8,306 nucleotides of DNA, taken from assembly GCA_947473445.1 (NCBI GenBank), contig CANJEU010000078.1, positions 1 to 8,306 of the forward strand, read 5' to 3'. The stretch is from Fidelibacterota bacterium (GTDB lineage Bacteria > Pseudomonadota > Alphaproteobacteria > Rhodospirillales > Rhodospirillaceae). The position numbers and the translations under genes are program-made. The notes under the pieces were generated by a model. The model saw nothing but the letters and a program-made list of their open reading frames with translations, did not search any database and was not told where the DNA came from. Shown one piece after another: positions 5,211-8,306 of the stretch. Within the stretch, counting starts at the first letter, position 1. Each line of letters opens with the position of its first letter.

Positions 5211-5894
5211 CTATGCCGTCAGGCGATCATATTCGGCGATGTAGCTTTCCTCGAAGGGCGTTCCTGTGCAGAACGGGCGCGCCTCCTTCAGCGCGCGTTG
5301 GAACGAGGGTCGCGCGGTCACGCGGCCGTAATACGCCGCCAGATTGGCGTAGCCGCCGAGCGGGCTGATCAGATTGGCGTAGAACAGGAACGGTGCCGCG
5401 CCGCAGTCGGCCAGCGTGAAGGTCTCGCCCACCGCCCATGTCTTGCCCGCAAGTTCCGTTTCGAGAATCCCGTAGGCCGTCTCCAAGGTGCTCTTTGCCA
5501 GCGCGACGCCAAACGCATCGTTCGTCCCGGCGGGCCGGAAGTTGTCGACCACCACCTTGGACATAGTGTCGTTGATGTAGAGGTCAAAGAACCGGTCGCG
5601 CGCGCGCACCTGTAGCGAGAGGTCCGGGTCGGTGGGCATCAACGCCACCGGCCCGGGATAGTGCCGCGCAAGATATTCGACGATCACGCTCGATTCCGGA
5701 ACCGTCTCGCCCCGCGCCGCATCGTGCAGAACCGGGAACTTGCCAAGCGGCCAGATTTTCTTGAGCTCGCCGGCGGACGCCGGGTCTCCCAAGTTGATCA
5801 GCTTTGGCGTGAACGGTGTTGCATTCTCATAAAGCGCGATCAGCGCTTTCTGGCAGTAGGACGAGAAGGGATGGAAATAGAGCGTCAGCGCCAT
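5211..5894 (-). CDS. Glutathione S-transferase family protein
   Basis: This 227-residue cytosolic protein has the two-domain GST layout. Residues 1-80 are the thioredoxin-like domain: LYFHPFSSYCQKALIALYE places Ser11, Ser12 and Cys14 where the catalytic Ser or Cys lies in bacterial classes, GKFPVLHD holds the cis-Pro (54) that positions glutathione, and VPESSVIVEYLARHYP (65-80) contains the Glu67-Ser68 pair that binds the gamma-glutamyl group. Residues 90-220 are the helical domain, with FTLADCGAAPFLFY (159-172) as the N-capping box around Asp163. It should bind glutathione and may conjugate electrophiles, reduce disulphides or dehalogenate; the exact class is not clear. The gene starts four bases after the DUF1428 stop and precedes pirin by 17 bases, which supports one operon for small-molecule stress or detoxification. 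Confidence 0.93.
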   Translation of the reverse strand: MALTLYFHPFSSYCQKALIALYENATPFTPKLINLGDPASAGELKKIWPLGKFPVLHDAARGETVPESSVIVEYLARHYPGPVALMPTDPDLSLQVRARDRFFDLYINDTMSKVVVDNFRPAGTNDAFGVALAKSTLETAYGILETELAGKTWAVGETFTLADCGAAPFLFYANLISPLGGYANLAAYYGRVTARPSFQRALKEARPFCTGTPFEESYIAEYDRLTA

Positions 5895-5898
5895 CGGA

Positions 5899-6258
5899 CT
5901 ACAGATCCACGATGGCTTTGAAGCCGCCGTAAATCATGCGCTTGGCGTCGAAAGGATTGTCCTTGCCTTGCATCATCTTGGCCAGGCGCGGATCCATCAT
6001 CACCTTCTTGTTGATGCGGTCGCGATCCTTACGCGACTTATAAACGATCCATGAAAACATCACCGTCTCATCTTTCTTCAGCTTCACGCTTTGCGGAAAG
6101 GACGTGATCTTGCCCGGCTTTACGTCGTCGGCGACACACTCGCGGAATTCAAGCGCGCCGAACTCCATCCAAATCTTGCCGGCCTTCTGCGCCATGCTGC
6201 GGTAGGCTTTTATGTTCTTTTTGGGAACCGGTATGAGGAACCCATCAACGTAGGGCAT
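5899..6258 (-). CDS. DUF1428 family protein (YbaA-like)
   Basis: This 119-residue cytoplasmic protein matches the DUF1428/YbaA family closely in order and length (YbaA has 117 residues). It shows PYVDGFLIPVPKKN at the start, GALEFRECVADDV in the middle, TSFPQSVKLKKDE, FSWIVYKSRKDRD and the C-terminal FDAKRMIYGGF. These proteins have a dimeric ferredoxin-like fold and no established reaction. The ATG at 6258 is preferred over the one at 6273 because GAGGAG lies six to seven bases before it and the family begins MPYVDGF; the longer start would place that Shine-Dalgarno inside the coding region. It is the first gene of a closely packed set with GST, pirin and an S1/P1-like nuclease, four bases before the GST start. 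Its function is unknown. Confidence 0.94.
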   Translation of the reverse strand: MPYVDGFLIPVPKKNIKAYRSMAQKAGKIWMEFGALEFRECVADDVKPGKITSFPQSVKLKKDETVMFSWIVYKSRKDRDRINKKVMMDPRLAKMMQGKDNPFDAKRMIYGGFKAIVDL

Positions 6259-6314
6259 TGGTGTTCTCCTCATGAGTGCAGTGGGCTTATCTATGTCCTG
6301 CCGTGCGGCGGCGG

Positions 6315-6344
6315 ATTATGTCAACTGCTTGTGGCCGCGGCCAA
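6315..6344 (-). promoter_or_regulatory. Candidate promoter for the DUF1428-GST-pirin-nuclease set
   Basis: On the minus strand TTGGCC (6344-6339) and CATAAT (6320-6315) with an 18-base spacer form a reasonable sigma-70 promoter, giving a start near 6308 and a leader of about 50 bases to the DUF1428 ATG. A perfect TTGACA (6324-6319) overlaps this -10 box but has no good -10 partner at 16-18 bases. A 12-bp palindrome overlaps the -35 box. Confidence 0.35.
6332..6343. repeat. 12-bp palindrome in the divergent intergenic region
   Basis: TGGCCGCGGCCA is a perfect palindrome lying between the divergent DUF1428 and CHRD genes and overlapping the proposed -35 box of the DUF1428 promoter. It could be an operator for a dimeric repressor, but GC-rich palindromes of this length are not rare. 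The remainder of the roughly 240-base gap (6259-6501) shows no convincing gene or RNA. Confidence 0.3.
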
Positions 6345-6491
6345 TCTTTATGCGTGTATTGCCGATCAGCGTCACAAACCCGTGCAGCATTTGATTTGCC
6401 CGCAATCCGCCTGGACACCCCTCCATTACGGGTTATCCTCGATCTCGCCCTGGAGGCGCGCGGCATAACCGCCGCATTCAATCACGCATGT

Positions 6492-6496
6492 GGAGG
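6492..6496 (+). promoter_or_regulatory. Ribosome binding site deciding the CHRD gene start
   Basis: GGAGG lies five bases before the ATG at 6502. It sets that ATG as the start in place of the in-frame GTG at 6490, which would put the Shine-Dalgarno inside the coding region and add MEDL ahead of a normal signal peptide. Confidence 0.75.
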
Positions 6497-6501
6497 ATCT
6501 C

Positions 6502-6936
6502 ATGAGCAAGATATTCAAACTCGCCGCCGGTGCTCTCTTCGCCGTCGGAATTTCGTTTAGCGCTCAAGCCCAATCCGTCACGTATCACGCTACGCTGACC
6601 TCGGCCGAAGAGGTTCCGGTCAACCCCAGCACCGGCAAAGGCAAGGCCGAGCTGACGCTGAATTCGGCCACCAAGGAACTCACCTGGAATGTAACCTGGG
6701 AGGGTCTCACCGGTGACGCCGTCGCCGCTCACATCCATGGCCCAGCTGACAAGGGCGCCAATGCCGGCGTGCAGGTCCAACTCGGCGTGCAAGGGACCCC
6801 TCCGAAGAGCCCGCTGACCGGAAAGGCGACACTGACCGACGCGCAGATCGCCGATCTCAATGCCGGAAAATACTATGTGAACGTGCACACCCCGATGAAC
6901 AAGGGCGGCGAGGTCCGCGGCCAAGTCTCGAAGTAA
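6502..6936 (+). CDS. Exported CHRD-domain protein
   Basis: This 144-residue secreted or periplasmic protein has a signal peptide (MSKIFKLAAGALFAVGISFS, predicted cleavage after AQA at 23) followed by one complete CHRD domain, the module first described in animal chordin and found alone in many bacteria. Diagnostic parts are YHATLTSAEEVP (28-39), GKGKAELTLNSATKELTW (45-62), AAHIHGPADKGANAGV (75-90), LTDAQIADLNAGKYYVNVHT (111-130) and GGEVRGQV (135-142). The domain is a small beta sandwich; its conserved His78/His80 and the HT...GGEVRGQ end are kept. No enzymatic role is established for bacterial CHRD proteins. It stands alone: the gene before it is divergent and a strong terminator follows 21 bases after its stop. 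A good GGAGG precedes the start. Confidence 0.93.
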   Translation: MSKIFKLAAGALFAVGISFSAQAQSVTYHATLTSAEEVPVNPSTGKGKAELTLNSATKELTWNVTWEGLTGDAVAAHIHGPADKGANAGVQVQLGVQGTPPKSPLTGKATLTDAQIADLNAGKYYVNVHTPMNKGGEVRGQVSK

Positions 6937-6957
6937 GGCGCTTTCTCTCCGCGACGG

Positions 6958-6985
6958 AAAAGGCCGGGCCATGTCCGGCCTTTTT
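6958..6985 (+). terminator. Intrinsic terminator after the CHRD gene
   Basis: AAAAGGCCGG and CCGGCCTTTT pair perfectly over 10 bp around a seven-base loop (GCCATGT), and the right arm runs into five Ts (6981-6985). It lies 21 bases after the CHRD stop. The A run on the left arm would also supply a T run on the other strand. It separates the CHRD gene from the ABC transporter, which starts 16 bases further on. Confidence 0.93.
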
Positions 6986-6989
6986 CATT

Positions 6990-6995
6990 TATATT
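6990..6995 (+). promoter_or_regulatory. Possible -10 box of a leaderless ABC transporter transcript
   Basis: TATATT ends six bases before the ATG at 7002, so transcription would start at or beside the start codon. No Shine-Dalgarno is present, as expected for a leaderless message. No good -35 is seen, since that position falls inside the terminator hairpin, so the call is weak. Confidence 0.25.
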
Positions 6996-7001
6996 CGCCC
7001 G

Positions 7002-8306
7002 ATGCCACCTGCCGCGCCGCGCGACGAGTCCATCATAGACCTGCCCATCCCCGGAAGCCCGGTGCTGCCCCGCACGCCGCTGCGCTCTCTCATGCAGTAT
7101 ATCCGCACCGGATTTAAGGCGCCGCTGATCGGCATGGCCCTGTTGATCGGCCTCTCGGCCTCGCTGGAAACCTTGCATCCCTATTTCCTCGGCAAACTGA
7201 TCGGGACCTTGGCCGATCCCTCTTCCCGCGCGGATCCTTCCAATGCGGTGCCGTGGTTTGCCGCGCTTTGCGGAACCTGGCTCGGCGGATATCTCTTTGC
7301 CCATCTCTACGCCTCCTATTCCCACATGCGCCTCACCGATCTGCGGTTTCGCATGCAGGACGAAATGTTCGGCTATCTGCATGGCCATGCGCCGCGATAC
7401 TTCCTTGATCATGCCAGCGGCGGTCTCGTGCAAAAGATTCGTCAGGCCGGCAACGCAGCGCAAGTCATGATCGATTATCTCTGCGGGAACGGCGTGCGGC
7501 TCAGCATCATGTTCGCCGTCACGATTGTGATGATCGTCAATCAGGCGCCCGACCTGCTTGCGCCCTTCGTGGCCTTCATCGCTGTATTCGCGGCAATCGC
7601 CGTGCTCACGGCGCAACGCATGCGGCATTTCGCCAAAATCCAGGCCAAGACCGCCTCCGAAGCCGTGGCCCGCATGGTCGATTCCATCACCAATTGGGAC
7701 GTCGTTCGCAGTTTCGCCCGCTCGACGTACGAGCGCGAGACGATGCACCCCTTTACCGCCGCCGAACGCAGCGCCCAATTCAAGCTTCGCCTGTCGCTCT
7801 CGGCCATGCGCGTTTCACTGCACGGCCTGAGTGTCGGTTTCCTGGCCTGGCTTGCCTGGCAAAGCCTCGAAAGCACGCTCGCCGGAACAATGACGGTCGG
7901 GGCCTTCACGACCGTCATGATGCTCTCGTTCCTGGTGGGTAACGCCATTCGAAGCTTAGGCGACCATCTGTTCACCTATTTCGAATACTACGGTGTTCTC
8001 GGCGAAACACTGTCCACCGTGCTGGCGCGCCATGAAATCGTCGATGCGCAAGACGCGGCGCCGCTCACCGTCACACGCGGCGCGGTCATCTTCGATCAGG
8101 TGACTTTTTCCTATAACGACGGCACACCGGTTTTCAGCAACTTCTCGCTCTCTATTCGCGCTGGCGAACGCGTCGGCCTTGTGGGGCCGTCCGGCGCGGG
8201 CAAAAGCACGCTCATCAAGCTGCTGCGCCGCCAGTTTGCCTTCGATAGCGGCCGCATCGAGATCGACGGTCAGGACATCGCCCATGTCACCTGGGAATCG
8301 CTCCAC
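7002..8306 (+). CDS. ABC exporter, fused permease and ATPase (runs off right edge)
   Basis: The first 435 codons are open to the window end with no stop. This is an ABCB/MsbA-type half-transporter that would dimerise in the inner membrane and export a substrate using ATP. After a Pro-rich cytoplasmic lead (1-37) comes a transmembrane domain with hydrophobic segments near 40-58, 83-105, 162-180, 184-205, 270-288 and 298-314. The intracellular loop reads VDSITNWDVVRSFARSTYE (226-244), typical of this exporter group. The nucleotide-binding domain begins near 358 (GAVIFDQVTFSY, with A-loop Tyr371) and contains the Walker A GPSGAGKST (395-403). The Q-loop, signature motif and Walker B lie outside the window. 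The substrate cannot be told; lipids, peptides and drugs are all possible in this family. ATG 7002 is chosen as the first in-frame start after the terminator; it lacks a Shine-Dalgarno, so Met31 is an alternative. Confidence 0.93.
   Translation, partial: MPPAAPRDESIIDLPIPGSPVLPRTPLRSLMQYIRTGFKAPLIGMALLIGLSASLETLHPYFLGKLIGTLADPSSRADPSNAVPWFAALCGTWLGGYLFAHLYASYSHMRLTDLRFRMQDEMFGYLHGHAPRYFLDHASGGLVQKIRQAGNAAQVMIDYLCGNGVRLSIMFAVTIVMIVNQAPDLLAPFVAFIAVFAAIAVLTAQRMRHFAKIQAKTASEAVARMVDSITNWDVVRSFARSTYERETMHPFTAAERSAQFKLRLSLSAMRVSLHGLSVGFLAWLAWQSLESTLAGTMTVGAFTTVMMLSFLVGNAIRSLGDHLFTYFEYYGVLGETLSTVLARHEIVDAQDAAPLTVTRGAVIFDQVTFSYNDGTPVFSNFSLSIRAGERVGLVGPSGAGKSTLIKLLRRQFAFDSGRIEIDGQDIAHVTWESLH

Noticed and set aside
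4321..5244. 307-codon open frame on the plus strand opposite pirin
   Set aside because: Pirin on the minus strand has all four metal ligands and family motifs; the opposite frame encodes an Arg/His-rich, domain-free product.
6287..6481. 64-codon minus-strand open frame in the divergent gap
   Set aside because: It has no Shine-Dalgarno, its composition is Arg-rich, it overlaps the likely promoter and it has no recognisable domain.
6873..7778. 301-codon minus-strand open frame over the ABC exporter
   Set aside because: The plus strand encodes an intact exporter with Walker A; the minus frame is a Gly/His/Arg-rich shadow.
1..8306. Mobile element, CRISPR array, tRNA or rRNA, toxin-antitoxin or phage defence system
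   Set aside because: No transposase, terminal repeats, regularly spaced repeats, cloverleaf sequence or defence gene was seen; the genes are of ordinary chromosomal type.

Overview
The window is compact, GC-rich DNA (estimated by eye at a little over 60% G+C) with short gaps, overlapping stop/start codons and protein families typical of Alphaproteobacteria: an ECF sigma factor with a non-zinc anti-sigma-like partner, DUF1428, pirin and a ketopantoate-reductase-like enzyme. No marker gene fixes the genus, so the class assignment is an inference. There are no RNA genes, CRISPR arrays, insertion sequences or phage genes.

Layout. From 1 to about 6258 every gene lies on the minus strand, so transcription runs from high to low coordinates. 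It begins with a tight four-gene set: a DUF1428 protein (6258-5899), a glutathione S-transferase (5894-5211), a pirin (5193-4303) and an S1/P1-family nuclease (4300-3524). A short regulatory gap (3523-3436) holds a possible ECF-type promoter and a hairpin that buries the ribosome binding site of the next gene. The second set is a four-EF-hand exported protein (3435-2989), a small exported protein of unknown function (2977-2675), an ECF sigma factor (2623-2066), a one-helix membrane protein that is probably its anti-sigma factor (2069-1650), and a membrane-anchored protein of the periplasmic 'heavy-metal sensor' type (1653-1222). A ketopantoate-reductase-family enzyme (1179-175) follows, and its stop codon overlaps the GTG start of a second S1/P1-type nuclease that runs off the left edge (178-1). 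From about 6259 the right side is divergent. A plus-strand exported CHRD-domain protein (6502-6936) ends at a strong intrinsic terminator (6958-6985), and an ABC exporter fused to its ATPase (7002 onwards) runs off the right edge.

How the parts may work together. The sigma/anti-sigma/sensor trio is laid out like a membrane-signal relay: the sensor reads something in the periplasm, the anti-sigma holds the sigma factor, and the sigma factor switches on targets. The two exported proteins just upstream are plausible targets or co-sensors. Because the sensor has no His or Cys, a metal signal of the CnrX kind is doubtful. The DUF1428-GST-pirin set suggests redox or electrophile handling.

The most notable points are the complete S1/P1 nuclease whose zinc-site residues have changed (His to Asn, His to Tyr, two Asp to Glu), a second S1/P1 paralogue on the other side of the sigma module, the perfect 9-bp inverted repeat enclosing the Shine-Dalgarno of the EF-hand gene, and the metal-sensor-family protein without the usual metal ligands.
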